Positions 24,640 to 35,974 of a DNA stretch of 64,000 bases are shown here, piece after piece. How positions within the stretch are numbered: position 1 is the first letter of the stretch; every line of letters begins with the position of its first letter. The stretch lies in NCBI RefSeq assembly GCF_037042905.1, contig NC_087252.1, forward strand, positions 33,755,965 through 33,819,964, in the 5' to 3' direction. The notes beneath the pieces were generated by a model. The model was not told where the DNA came from, did no database searches, and saw nothing but the letters and a program-made list of their open reading frames with translations. The translations under genes were made by a program, and so were the position numbers. This stretch comes from Lytechinus pictus (Eukaryota; Echinodermata; Echinoidea; Temnopleuroida; Toxopneustidae).

Positions 24640-24877
24640 TTGCAATATTCAAATGCTCATAACTTTCTCATTATTTGCCCGATTTTTTTTTCGTTGATCT
24701 GTTTCTTTGATTTTTCTGTTTTCACACAAGCTATCTTGTTCCACAGATTTTATTTTCCTTTTTACATTATTATGCCTTATGGCTTGTCTGTATGGGGTAA
24801 TACTGCTGATAAAAACAAAAACTCAAATCATAGATTACAAAAATAGCCGCACATGATATAACTGAAAACTTTGACCA
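24640..24877 (+). pseudogene. LINE reverse-transcriptase C-terminal relic, interrupted by a transposon
   Basis: The translation YGLSVWGNT followed by HRLQK matches the conserved segment after the reverse-transcriptase palm in CR1/Jockey LINEs ('Y...lWG...l..lq..'). The frame breaks right after. A G-tract element interrupts the sequence at 24888. Confidence 0.55.
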
Positions 24878-24887
24878 AATTATTTCC

Positions 24888-25550
24888 GGGGGGGGGGGTA
24901 CTTATGAAATAAGGTATACGGGGATTTGACGCTGGAATGGATCCCTAAACATGGGGTATGGTTTTATGCTGGAAAATCCCTAAACATGGCCCCAATTTTT
25001 AGAAACTGGCCTTAAACATGGGTCCATATTCTCCTCCAATGTCTTTGGTGCAAATATTCCTGCAAATACGGGATCAAAATGCCCGGTCAAAATGAAACCA
25101 TTCGCTGTTTCATCGAAGTATGTTATAATAAATCCCGTACAATTCGACAATTCCTTGCCTTTTCCCGGCCCCCCCCCCTTGAACGTGATAATTAAAAACG
25201 CCATGGAATCAGATCAGGGTACTCATGAACATACTCACACGGATGATCGCAACTTAGGCTAAACTAAGAATTTCTAAAACATGTAAAAGGTGATGTTACT
25301 GTCAGTGTCTTTTTCCTCCCACCAGTCCCAAGTACAGGGAAAGAGAAAACAAAACGCACATTTTAATGGAAATTGAAATTTATTTGTTGGATGAATTCTT
25401 TAACCTACCCTTAAACACGACCCCTTTTTGGGATGAAACTCCTAATAACAAGTACCTTTTCAGCCAAAATGACCCTTAAATATGGGACGGGTTTCGAGCC
25501 TTCAGCCGCACACCCCTGTCCAAACTAAATCTAAGTACCCCCCCCCCCCC
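24888..25550. mobile_element. Foldback-like element with G-tract/C-tract termini
   Basis: The left end is an 11-base G tract followed by TACTTA; the right end is TAAGTAC followed by a C tract, an inverted pair. The flanks ATTATTTCC (24879-24887) and ATTACTTCC (25552-25560) are a 9-bp duplication with one mismatch. The interior contains repeated CCTAAACATGG / CTTAAACA phrases in both orientations. No ORF of known type. Confidence 0.7.
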
Positions 25551-25560
25551 GATTACTTCC

Positions 25561-26714
25561 TTTAAAACACATTCAGAATCTTGGACTGATATGGATGAAA
25601 CAAAAGAATACTTTCTGGTCACAAAAATTGATTGTATGCATAACCCCCACCGACTTTGTATTGATATCGAAATGGTCTGTGACCGACATAATTACCATAC
25701 AAGAAAAAAATGATAAGCCTAGCATTTATTTTTTATTTTAATTCATTTCATTTCTGCATTTACATCAATATCAAAATGTCTAAATATACAATATACAAAG
25801 GTAACATAATAACAAAATAATAAAAGTCGTTGTATAAGCATTGAAAATAAATATCAACAAGATGTATTATAAATGCTACAAAATGATAAATCAAACGCAG
25901 GAGATCGCCATCGTGATCAATTAGGTTTGATGATGATGGCGGACTCGTGAATGAAGTCACATTTGCTCTTCACCTGCTGGTTACCTATCAATTTTTAAAC
26001 GAGCTTTTGGATGTATTTCCCGGCGTTAAACAATGCGATCACTTACCAGCTTACCCTCACTATATCCACACTGCTCAAGCCAACGAAACCGTTTGAATTG
26101 ATTTATAAGAAGTCTGTCCAAACTTAATATTGATCTTTCATTTTTTTAAATTGTTCTAATGATTTGGGATATCCAACATGTTGTAATTAATGATAATAAT
26201 TTCCCAAATTAAAGAATCCAGTTTTCAATAATTTATGCTTTAATGATATTAATTCCCTTTTTTTCATTTTATTCTCAAATTCAGAGAATTTAGACAAATT
26301 CTTACATGGAATGCCAAGGGTAATTATATTTCTAATTTCTAGTTTACTTCAAATTCATTATCCAATATTCTATGCTCAATTTTTCTCCTTTATTTCCTTT
26401 ATACATTCAGCAGAATATTGAATGATATTTTATTATAGATTTTAATTTACTAAATAATATTTGTAAAATCTAAGTATCCATTGTGTTGTTTTCTTTATGT
26501 TTTCACAGGGCCATGCTGAAAAAAAACATTTGATCTGAACATGTTATCCTGTTTAAAGATTTTTTTAATAAATCAATAAATAAACAAATAAAAGATAATA
26601 AAAGATGATTTTATTGATGACAGTTATAGCCATTACCCTGAAAGAAAGTCCAAAGCTGCTGTGATATCCTAAATTAACAAATACATTTTTTTTAATTTTA
26701 AATTTTGATTAACA
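25561..26714. other. AT-rich non-coding stretch
   Basis: The segment 25735-25960 (TTCATTTCATTTCTGC, then A-rich) resembles the reverse complement of a LINE/SINE 3' end. No coding sequence was recognised. Confidence 0.45.
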
Positions 26715-27109
<395 letters not shown>

Positions 27110-27154
27110 TGTATGTATATATTACTTGAGGATGATAAATAAAATAATGTTTAA

Positions 27155-27910
27155 CCCTTTCTAGGCCGGGATATTTCGGGAGTTCATATGGCCGGCGAGG
27201 GAGGGGGGGGGGGGGGCTCCCAGACCCCCTTGAGATCCCGACCGTTGATCTCGCGATCGCGCTGAAAATTGGCATGTAGGTTGTCTAGGACATAATCTAC
27301 AAAATTGTATGATAATATATTTCATGCGTATCACTGTAAAGCGATTATGCTAATTTATGCGTTATTAGTATGCAAAATAATTCTCTTTCCTCTAACTCCC
27401 TAAAAAAGCATAAAATTATCTAATGTTTGGTATAAAAACTCTTTTTTTGGTGTTCTTAGCAAATTCAATGTAAAATCAATATTTTATGTATTATATTGTT
27501 TTTGCAATTTCTTATGTATTTCTCTGTTTTATTACCTTCTTAGATTTTTCAATGAACTTTTGTCGAGGACTCTTTTGAGATCCTAAACAGCATTAAAAAA
27601 ATCAATTTAGACTAACAAAACTAAAAGTAATCATACATTTATGAATTTGGTTGAAAATACAATTTGCATTAACTTTGTACACGAATCACGTTTTTTGAGC
27701 AATTTTTGGTCTGACATGCATTTACAAAATGATGCGTAGTTTCGGAACTGCGTACCCGGGCGTCGCAAAATTGGTCTCAATGTTTGCGCAAGACTTGAAC
27801 TTAAAAATTCAGCGAGCAGGTAAAAAAAAAATCGCGCGGCGAAAATATTTGGCGAATCTTGAGGGGAGGGGGGCGGCTCCGAGCTGCCCCCTCCTCCGGC
27901 CTAGATAGGG
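27155..27910. mobile_element. piggyBac-like MITE with TTAA target duplication
   Basis: CCCTTTCTAGGCCGG at the left and the inverse of CCCTATCTAGGCCGG at the right are terminal inverted repeats. TTAA flanks both ends (27151-27154 and 27911-27914), the signature of piggyBac insertion. G-rich segments lie just inside both ends; the centre is AT-rich and non-coding. Confidence 0.8.
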
Positions 27911-27946
27911 TTAAACTACAACCAACCTAATTATTGGGAATTTTCT

Positions 27947-28210
27947 AATGTTTATTAAACGCCTCGTATCTTTGACCATCCCTCGTCTTCATCAGAAGTA
28001 AATGAAAATGATCACATCAATCATGATCGGAGTGCAAAGTCATCCTCACACAGACGTTTCTATGGTAACTGACTGAGGATATGTTCCCTTTACATTAGTA
28101 GCGAGGATTTTATATGATAGCGCCCTCTGAATATGACTGATATGATCTTTGTCATTTCCCCTGACGAAGACGAAGGATCGCCCAAAATTTGAGGCTTTTA
28201 ATGAACATAA
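27947..28210. repeat. Inverted repeat of about 50-bp arms
   Basis: The left arm (27947-27995, ending CCCTCGTCTTCATCAG) and the right arm (28161-28210, starting CTGACGAAGACGAAGGATCG) are imperfect inverses around a 165-bp loop. The 'CTGANGAAGACGA' phrase is common in retroelement 3' regions, but no element was identified. Confidence 0.6.
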
Positions 28211-28919
28211 GATTGACAAAAAAACCCCATTATAGTCAGTTCTGGATTTTGAAACATGTGCTCATAAAATGTGCTTTATGCATTTTATGTTAATGCTGAT
28301 TAATTGTTAAGGTAATTCAAGGGTGCTGAATAAAAAAAATGCTGGTTTCCAAACCTGACGTCTTCATCCTTAAATCGGTAAAAACAAAATGGCGGCATTT
28401 TGAATGCGGGTTTTCCTAATAAACGATTTCTATGAGTGATCAGAAACTGGGGTCTATGCTATATTTTCGATACCCATGGTTGCAAAAATAAAACATCTGA
28501 TTGATTTGTTAGCCATCTTTAACTCCAAAATGGCTGCCATGATTCACAACTGCTTATTGAGAAATGATAATAAAGCTAAATTTTTTATAATATTGTGGCA
28601 ATTTTAGGATATTTGCATTGTGATAACTTTATCTTTTCGCCTTTTTTTCTTAGCATGTATAGCAGAAACAAAACATAGACGCCACATTTACGACGGCAGC
28701 GATGACTATGGCGGCGGCGAAGTTGCCGAAGTCAACATTAAATCTCAACCTAGGCTAGGTGTTTGGGAATGTCATAACTTTTTGGGGTATAAGAATATAT
28801 TTCATGAAACTTTGAATTTGACGAGACGGAAGACCAAAATGCAAGCTATTACAAATATCAAAATTGCACATAAGAAAAGCATGAATACATGACCATTGAT
28901 TTCCCTTGTTATATTAATG
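28211..28919. other. Non-coding stretch with AAAATGGC motifs
   Basis: The phrases AAAATGGCGGC (about 28388) and AAAATGGCTGCCATG (about 28527) belong to the same repetitive style as 31.1-31.6 kb. An ORF at 28620-28892 has no known domain. Confidence 0.45.
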
Positions 28920-29150
28920 GCTAGAAGTAAAAATGGCAGAGGTAAAAATGGCAAAGGTGAAAACGGAAAAGGTATAAATGGCAGAGGTAAAAATGGCAGA
29001 GGTAAAAATGGCAAAGGGAGAAATGGCTGAGGTAAAAATGGCAGTGGCAAATTTGCAAAGGTAAAAATGGCATAGGTATAAATGACAGCGGTAATAATGG
29101 CAGAGGTAATTAATGGCAGAGGTAAAAATGACAGAGGTATAAATGGTCAG
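28920..29150 (+). repeat. 15-bp minisatellite, plus orientation (AAAAATGGCAGAGGT)
   Basis: About fifteen diverged copies of AAAAATGGCAGAGGT. It is the reverse complement of the unit in the array at 30.59-31.01 kb, but much more mutated. Confidence 0.9.
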
Positions 29151-29436
29151 TCTTAAACCACCTACCAAAAAATCCAAAATCCCCTCCATGCATAAGGTAG
29201 CTTAAATAATAAAGGTTCTGAGAAGAAAATTGGAATTATAATGTTTGACTAATAGAAAGGGTAACAAATTTAAATGATACTGTAGATCTTCTGGATCAAA
29301 ATGACAACACTTGAGTTGGTATTTTTTTATTTTTTACTGGACTTACAAGCACGGCCTTCTCATGTCAACTCGCTCTTCTAATATTCAAATTTGAAGCACA
29401 CTTTGGATCCCAAGTATTAGACTTAATTCATCACAG

Positions 29437-29925
29437 GGGAAATTCACACCGACATAAAGTTTATTGTAGAAATAGCAGAAAATAATTAAAATTGTATCGG
29501 TGGGAGTTTTAGGGAATCCATCAAAGATTTAAAAAGCTATTAGAATTTTACATTTTAACGGTGACGTCATTTCCGAGCAGTTTTTCCAACATATGGTGTA
29601 ATAAAAAATTTAAATGAAAAGTCATTTTCTGAAAAAAAAATACAATGGTTTTTATAGTACCTTAAGTATATCAAAATACAAATCATTTCACATCCGCTCC
29701 CGAAAGAATTATTTTGGCAATCATAAACCACTGATTAAAAAATTGAAAAGTATATATTTTGGTGCATAAAATACGGGGCAGCTGATAGTATATGACGTCA
29801 CAGATCAAAAACGCAAACTTCTAATAACTTTCTTTATCTTTGATGGACTTTCCGCAAATAGCCAATATATACTTTTCTGCTAATTTTAAAGTAAACCATT
29901 TGTCAGGGTGAATTTCCACTTCAAA
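29437..29925. mobile_element. Foldback MITE with paired TGACGTCA motifs
   Basis: The left end GGGGAAATTCACACCGACA and the right end (inverse of GTGGAAATTCACCCTGACA) extend into long imperfect arms, including CCATCAAAGAT. TGACGTCA closes each arm (29572-29579 and 29793-29800). It lies between the two opposed minisatellites. Non-coding. Confidence 0.8.
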
Positions 29926-30585
29926 ATAGGTCGATAGAATAGTACCTAAGGAACATCTATAAATTTAAGTCCCTGATTGCTACACATTTCAAAATTCATG
30001 CGGTAACCGTTACCATAGAAGCTAGTTTAGGAACCTGACATCCACTTGGACTAGGTGCAATGAGGCATTGCTCTGAAAAACTGAACACTAGTTGCTATTA
30101 TTATATCATTTACATTAAACTACATGCGTATCATATCAATATCTATCAGGATCCATTATGATGTTGAAATATAAAAATTACTTTATTACTGAGCGTTTTG
30201 TTATTTTTCTGTTATCCAAGTTATTCAAGTGGTTCAAAGAAATTCCGAACTTGTCTATTTCAGGGTGTTAATGGTAGCACACATTGGTGTTTACATTAAA
30301 ATTTGTTGGGTATGTATGGAATGACGTGCTGTTCTGTTATACGAAGTGGCCAAGATAAATCCTTTCATCAATCACTAATTGAAATCATTTTGGCATGAAA
30401 ATGTTTGAGTTTAATCATATCAACGATACGGTATAGACTCAAAGTGATGACAAATATCCATATAATATCTAATCAGTTCATAATACTCATTTCGTCGAGA
30501 GCAGTCCATTCAAGTTCAATATTTATGACTGATATTAACCAAAAAGGCTCTGTCTTCCTTGTTGATGTAGCATGTCATGATCTTT

Positions 30586-31010
30586 ACCTCCGTCATTTAT
30601 GCCTCTGCCATTTTTACCTCTGCTATTATTACCTCTGCTATTTTACCTCTGCCACTATTACCTCTGCCATTTTTACCTCTGCCATTATTACCTTTGCCAT
30701 TATTACCTCTGCCATTTTTACCTCTTCCATTTTTACCTCTGCCATTATTACCTCTGCCATTATTACCTCTGCCATTTTTAACTCTGCCATTTTTACCTCT
30801 GTCATTTTTACCTCTGCCATTTTTACCTCTGCCACTATTACCTCTGCCATTTTTACCTCTGCCATTATTACCTTTGCCATTATTACCTCTGCCATTTTTA
30901 CCTCTGCCATTTTTACCTCTGCCATTATTACCTCTGCCATTATTACCTCTGCCATTTTTAACTCTGCCATTTTTACCTCTGTCATTTTTACCTCTGCCAT
31001 TTTTACCCGG
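30586..31010 (-). repeat. 15-bp minisatellite with a 180-bp higher-order unit
   Basis: About 28 copies of CCTCTGCCATTTTTA (plus strand), with regular A/T variants. The blocks 30646-30825 and 30826-31005 are nearly identical 180-bp units of 12 repeats. The unit length is divisible by three and lacks stops, so several long ORFs exist on both strands (MAEVK-, NGRGK-, TSAIF-, LPLPF-like); none is a credible gene. Confidence 0.95.
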
Positions 31011-31039
31011 CACCATATTAATTGACATTAATTGACCCT

Positions 31040-31620
31040 TTAAGCCAAGGATTAGACACTAAAATCGTATACCCCAGGCGGTTATTAAACAATTTATGTA
31101 AGTTTTTCGGTAACAATAGCCATTAAAGACTCAATTTTTGGAAGCCAGCATGGATTTTTTTAACATACTGGACCACTGACTGTCCTTGTAAATTGTTACA
31201 ATTTACTACTGGACCCTTAAAGTCACAATTGATTAAATCCAAAATTAAGGGCGCTAAAATAGGTAATAGATGAATTGTGATTTTTTAGGCTATGGCAGCC
31301 ATTTTGGACTCCATCTTGGATTTCCAGGTACCCAGGAGTGCTTATGTTTATTCTTACCTGTTTTGATAAATCTTAACCATTGACTAGGCACCGAAAATGA
31401 TTTCTAGGGTGGATAAAGAGTCGGTTATGTGAGTTTTCAGTGAATGGCGGTCATCTTGGACGCCATCTTTAAAATAACCACTTTCCCAGATGCGGATTTT
31501 GGTAGATCAGATAGTACCAACAATTGAAAACCAAAAGAGCAATCAATGGTGTAGAATGGCGACCATTTTTATTTTTGCCAATTTGAGGGTTTTAACAACA
31601 AATTGTAGGTAAAGGCAATC
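31040..31620. repeat. Diverged units containing a GCCATTTTGGACTCCATCTT motif
   Basis: Variants of GCCATTTTGGACTCCATCTT occur at about 31118, 31308, 31448 and 31556, roughly 110-190 bp apart, with AT-rich spacers. Probably a decayed tandem repeat linked to the neighbouring minisatellite. No coding. Confidence 0.5.
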
Positions 31621-31962
31621 GGCATATTTGGATTCAGGGCCCTCAAATCATGCTAAACCGCTCTTAATTCAGCATCAACGAATTTTAACTAAGGCAGTCT
31701 ACTTTTTCTCAAACATGATCCTGACTATCAGACAATCGAGGTTGTCTTCAATTGGTAAATTGTTCCTGGATTTTTTGTTCTACCTTTGATATATTACATA
31801 CTGAATATGCTGTTTTTTCTTTGTTTCTTATTTGTTATCTGAACTGTATTATTTTTTAATTCTCTTCTCCTGTTTTTAAATTATGTAAGTCTACCTTTGG
31901 TATATGAAAAATGAACATGCTTGTGATATTTTCTTTGTTGTTTAAACTGTAAAACTGTAGAG

Positions 31963-32238
31963 GTGCTGTGGCACAGTGGATAAGTCTTCGGAATTAGAAC
32001 CACAAGGTCCGGAGTTCAAATCCCACCGCAGCACTAGCGTCCTTTGGCAAGGCGTTTATCTACATTTGCCACTCTCGACCCAGGTGTAGTAAATGGGTAC
32101 CCGGTAGGAAGGAATTCCTTGAATGCTCGATGCGCCCGATCAGGGTAGCCGTGCTAAAGCCGGGGTAATAGTATGCAGCGCTTAGAAACATTTGTATTAA
32201 GCACTATATAAATGTTGCATATTATCATTATTATAACA
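31963..32238 (+). mobile_element. tRNA-derived SINE, near complete
   Basis: The tRNA-like head 31963-32034 carries an A box (TGGCACAGTGG) and a B box (GAGTTCAAATCC). A body follows with CCTTTGGCAAGGCGTTTATC, ACCCAGGTGTAGTAAATGGG and a CAGCGCTTAGAAAC region, then an ATTATCATTATTAT tail. The body matches the remnant at 1-135. Pol III would transcribe it; mobility depends on a LINE partner. Confidence 0.85.
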
Positions 32239-33085
32239 AAATTGTTTTGATTTAGTTTTGTGCACTTTATACATATGAAGGCGAAACCGAATGATAAGAA
32301 ATTAGAGGATTTCCTTTAATTTAGTCTTAAAATGTGTTCTTTTTTACTGTCGCAGGGATAGTGTCTCGACTCAAAGGCTGGGGAAAACTGGAATATACAA
32401 AGATTTATGGATCAACCTCATGAAATTATTGGATCATCCAAAGAGGTTTTACGACTTTCACCCTTCAATTTCAAGCATGAATGAAGAACTTTGTTTACAG
32501 TCATGACCATCCTACATTTGACATTTACAATCTTGGGAGGGCACATCAGAAAAAACGCAGATAGTTTCATTAATTTCATTTGAATATGCATGTAAGCAAA
32601 AACACGAATATATTATTATAGACCTAGTATTAATACAGTATTTCTTTGAAATCAGTAAAAGAATGAGAAAATGAAATCTGAATATCCCATAATATAATGG
32701 AAATTTATCCGTAGGTAAACAATAGCAATCTAGGCCGAAGTCTATATTATTAACATGTTAAATATTGCTTTCAAATGTCAATATTTCCAGCATTTTCGAT
32801 ACAATATGATTCAATTTAATGATGGTTTTCATTAAAACAGCAACGCATATCAGCCTGGTGGCTGAATTGTGCTTGTTTACAATGTAGGTGTTAAAATATA
32901 TACATTGCATACATTTCCTGACATAAACAAACGAATAATAAATGTACATTATGAAGAGATGGGGATAAAACCAATAAGATGTAAGAACGCATAAGAATTT
33001 AAGTCAGCCCCTCAAACAAGTAAAAATCAAGCGTGTTTGAAAACTGTCATTAATGTGTTTGATATCTGTAATATGAACAGGGAAC
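32239..33085. other. AT-rich non-coding stretch
   Basis: No repeat or protein similarity recognised. The segment 32.75-32.96 kb is A/T-rich in the style of a LINE 3' end. Confidence 0.45.
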
Positions 33086-33087
33086 TT

Positions 33088-33697
33088 AAAGGTCAAGTCC
33101 AGTCCAGAAAATGTTGATTTGATTAAATTGAGAAAAGTCAAACTAGCATAATGCTGAAAATATCATCAAAATCGGATGTAAAATAAGAAAGTTATGTCAT
33201 TTAAAAAGTTTGCTTATTTTTCACAAAACAGTGATATGCACAACTCAGTGACATGCAAAGGAGAAAGTCGATGATGTCCATCACTCACTATTTCTTTCGT
33301 TTTTTATTGTTTGAATTATACAATATTTTTATCTTTTTACAGATTTGACAATAAGGACCAACCTAACTGAACCATATAGTATTAAACAATGCTAATTCCA
33401 CATGTTTAGGGAGGGATTAATTGTTGTTTCACTTGACAATGAGGAGAAAATTAGAAAATTTAACATTTTATATAATAGAATACAAAATAAATAGTGAGTG
33501 GATGACGTCATCAATATTCTCATTTGCATACCCACCAGGATGTGCACATAACTGATTTGTGAAATGAAGCAAAACTTTAAAATGACATAATTTTCTTATT
33601 TTACATCCGATTTTGATGGCATTTTCAGTGTTTTAGCTTGTTGGATATTTCTCTTTTAATTCAAATCATTTTTATGTTGGGGTGGACCGGTCCTCTA
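33088..33697. mobile_element. Foldback MITE (about 610 bp) with long imperfect arms
   Basis: The left arm starts AAGGTCAAGTCCAGTCCAG and contains ATCAAAATCGGATGTAAAAT and a TTATTTTTCACAAAACAGT block. The right arm repeats these inverted (ATTTTACATCCGATTTTGAT) and ends at GGACCGGTCCTC. The centre carries TGACGTCA at 33503-33510 opposite a decayed copy near 33271. I recall this motif order as an abundant sea-urchin repeat; that recollection is not checked here. Confidence 0.85.
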
Positions 33698-33956
33698 AGC
33701 AGCGAATTTGTTCAGCCATTTTTTCCACCCAGTTCTTAGAGTATAGCAGCTTTTGCTGTGAGAACAAGCCGTGTAAAATCTTTCTTCCAAGCTCACGGGC
33801 AGGTCAGGTCGAGGCAACGAAGCGATGATGGGAAATCAAGTGTCACCAAGCCTTTAAACTTGATACCCCCTCCCTCAAAAAAGGCTTCTACAACATCAGA
33901 CATAAGCCGCCTCTCAGAGTATAAAAGTTTATAAAATCAACAATTTTCTGTGTGTG

Positions 33957-34267
33957 CACTGGCGTACCTAGGATTTTCCACAGGGGGGGCAAAATCAGTC
34001 GCCAAAAATTTTGACAAGCAAAAAAAATAAATAAAAAATAAAATAAAATAAAAAATAAAGGTGTTCAATAAAAAAAAAGGGGTTCCGTACTTGAAAAAAA
34101 TTAGACAAGCAAAAAAAAAAAAAAAAAGAAGGTCTTCAAGTTCGTCAGGGGGGGGGGTAAAAAGTCTTTTTACCTCGTCAGGGGGGGCAGGTATATATCT
34201 TTTGTATGGGTTGTGGCTCGTCAGGGGGGGCAGCACCCCCTGCCCCCCCCCCGTAGGTACGCTAGTG
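33957..34267. mobile_element. hAT-like MITE with CACTGGCGTACCTA termini
   Basis: The ends CACTGGCGTACCTAGGA and the inverse of CACTAGCGTACCTACGG face each other. TGTGTGTG flanks both sides (33949-33956, 34268-34275), consistent with an 8-bp duplication, but the right flank is a GT microsatellite, so this is not decisive. The interior has repeated TCGTCAGGGGGG phrases and an A-rich centre. Confidence 0.7.
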
Positions 34268-35659
34268 TGTGTGTGTGTGTGTGGGGGTGAATTTGTGTGT
34301 GTGTGTATCCACTACTAAAGCACGCCCGCTCTCTACATCAAACCACGATCTCTGATCAATACACGTTTATCATGAATGTTGAGCTTCTCCAAATCTCTCT
34401 ATTTTTTGAAATTTGCCTAAATTGCCTTATTAGAATTCTAAATGGGCATTTATCACAAAGATTAATGACTATTTTTACAACAGTTAGAAGCATAAAACAA
34501 ATCACTTTTTAAAATATTGACGTAGTTATCGTGCTACATGTTTAGTAACCAAATTACATGATGTTCAGTTAAAGAATATACGTTGCCAATGAATAATATC
34601 TGACATGAAGCATATGTGAAGAGTGAATCTATAAAATAGGCACCCCTATAATCTGCTTCCTCTCACAATCTGGAATCTCATAATAATATACCATATTTGG
34701 TCATTGATAACCCAACTGAGGAAAGCAATTGCCATGCTTGTGTCAGTAATGTGACCATGTCCTGGGCTCTATTCTGTTCTGTAAATGTATATGTATTGTC
34801 ATTCTTACACTGTTCCTTTATTGCTTTTCGCACAATAAAGTGATGCAAAACAGCATTGTAAAAAATGCGTCAATGCCAAATGACAAAAAAGACATGGGTT
34901 ATGAACAGACACAATGCATATTCATTTCGCCTGACGTCAGATGCAGACGACCCTATTCATCGGGAATACCAAAGTTATTTTAACTCTTAGAATACCAGCC
35001 AGTGAACATTATCGTAGGTAAAGTTTCCCACGTTGGGTGAACCCCTTTTTTAATATAAAAATTCATCACTATACCTCAGTTACATTTTCTCGACGGCGGG
35101 TTGAAAACAGCCGTTATAATTTTTTTGTAATAACTACATTATACGTGTTATAGGTGGTTTGGAGTAGCCGTACGTCCGGCTTAGAGCAAATGTGACCGAA
35201 GTATTAAGAATACATGAAATATAAAGAACAAAATAAAACAATTACATGTAACAATATTTAAAAAATGAAAGCAATACACAAAAATTGAATTAAAGAGAGA
35301 GAGATCGAGGGAGCAGCGAAACAAATTGAAATTCACCGATATTGTGCATACTTTGGATGTTATTTTTTATTTTGTTGAGAAAACTTGTAATGAGATTGTC
35401 CCCACCCAACCTGCTATCTGTGCAGTCTGCAAGTACAGACTCATATTAGACATTTAAACAATAATAGGGTCTATAGTGAAGACTAGACGATGAAAACTCT
35501 GTCTAAGCATGGAACTACTTAGCTCCATGGTCTAAGTCAACAATACATAGTGGTGGATCTATATTCTCACTACTACGAGAACGAAGTGTCTGCGCCTGTA
35601 GACTACTATCTGTGCGCAGCAATGATCATGATGATGGCAATAATACAGACGTTACATTT
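34268..35659. other. Non-coding stretch
   Basis: It begins with a (GT)n run to about 34310. No protein-like ORF or repeat structure was recognised further on. Confidence 0.45.
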
Positions 35660-35874
35660 GCTCTACGGTAGCCTGTAATCTAGGTGGAGGCTGCAGTTAT
35701 TGTCTTTGGTTTTATACTGAACGCAAGAGATACGGCTGATCTGGCGAAGACTACGCATTCGCATCCACAATGTTTAGTCTTCGCCAGATCAGACGTATCG
35801 CTTGTGTTCAGCTTAACAGCCATGGCAATAACTCCAGCGTCCGCCTAGATTATAGGCTAGCTCTACAGCGGCCT
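35660..35874. mobile_element. Hairpin MITE with about 97-bp arms
   Basis: The arms 35660-35757 and 35775-35874 are imperfect inverses. The inner ends GATCTGGCGAAGACTA and AGTCTTCGCCAGATC match exactly, and CTAGATTATAGGCTA pairs with TAGCCTGTAATCTAG at the outside. The loop is about 20 bases. Non-coding. Confidence 0.8.
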
Positions 35875-35974
35875 ACGGCGAGTCGAAAACGTTTCAATAT
35901 TCATTTGTGATAGCTACAAATAGGTGATTTGAATAAAAATGAATAGAACGTCTGTTTTCGACTTGCCGTATGGC
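35871..35974. repeat. Adjacent second hairpin
   Basis: GCCTACGGCGAGTCGAAAAC at the left pairs with the inverse of GTTTTCGACTTGCCGTATGG at the right, sharing its left border with the previous hairpin. Together they may be one longer, rearranged foldback element. Confidence 0.7.

Noticed and set aside
27980..28000. Hammerhead-ribozyme-like CTGATGAA core (minus strand)
   Set aside because: The required GAAA and cleavage-site helices do not line up.
30405..31035. Long repetitive ORFs on both strands
   Set aside because: They arise because the 15-bp unit has no stop in several frames; composition and the absence of any non-repeat domain argue against a gene.
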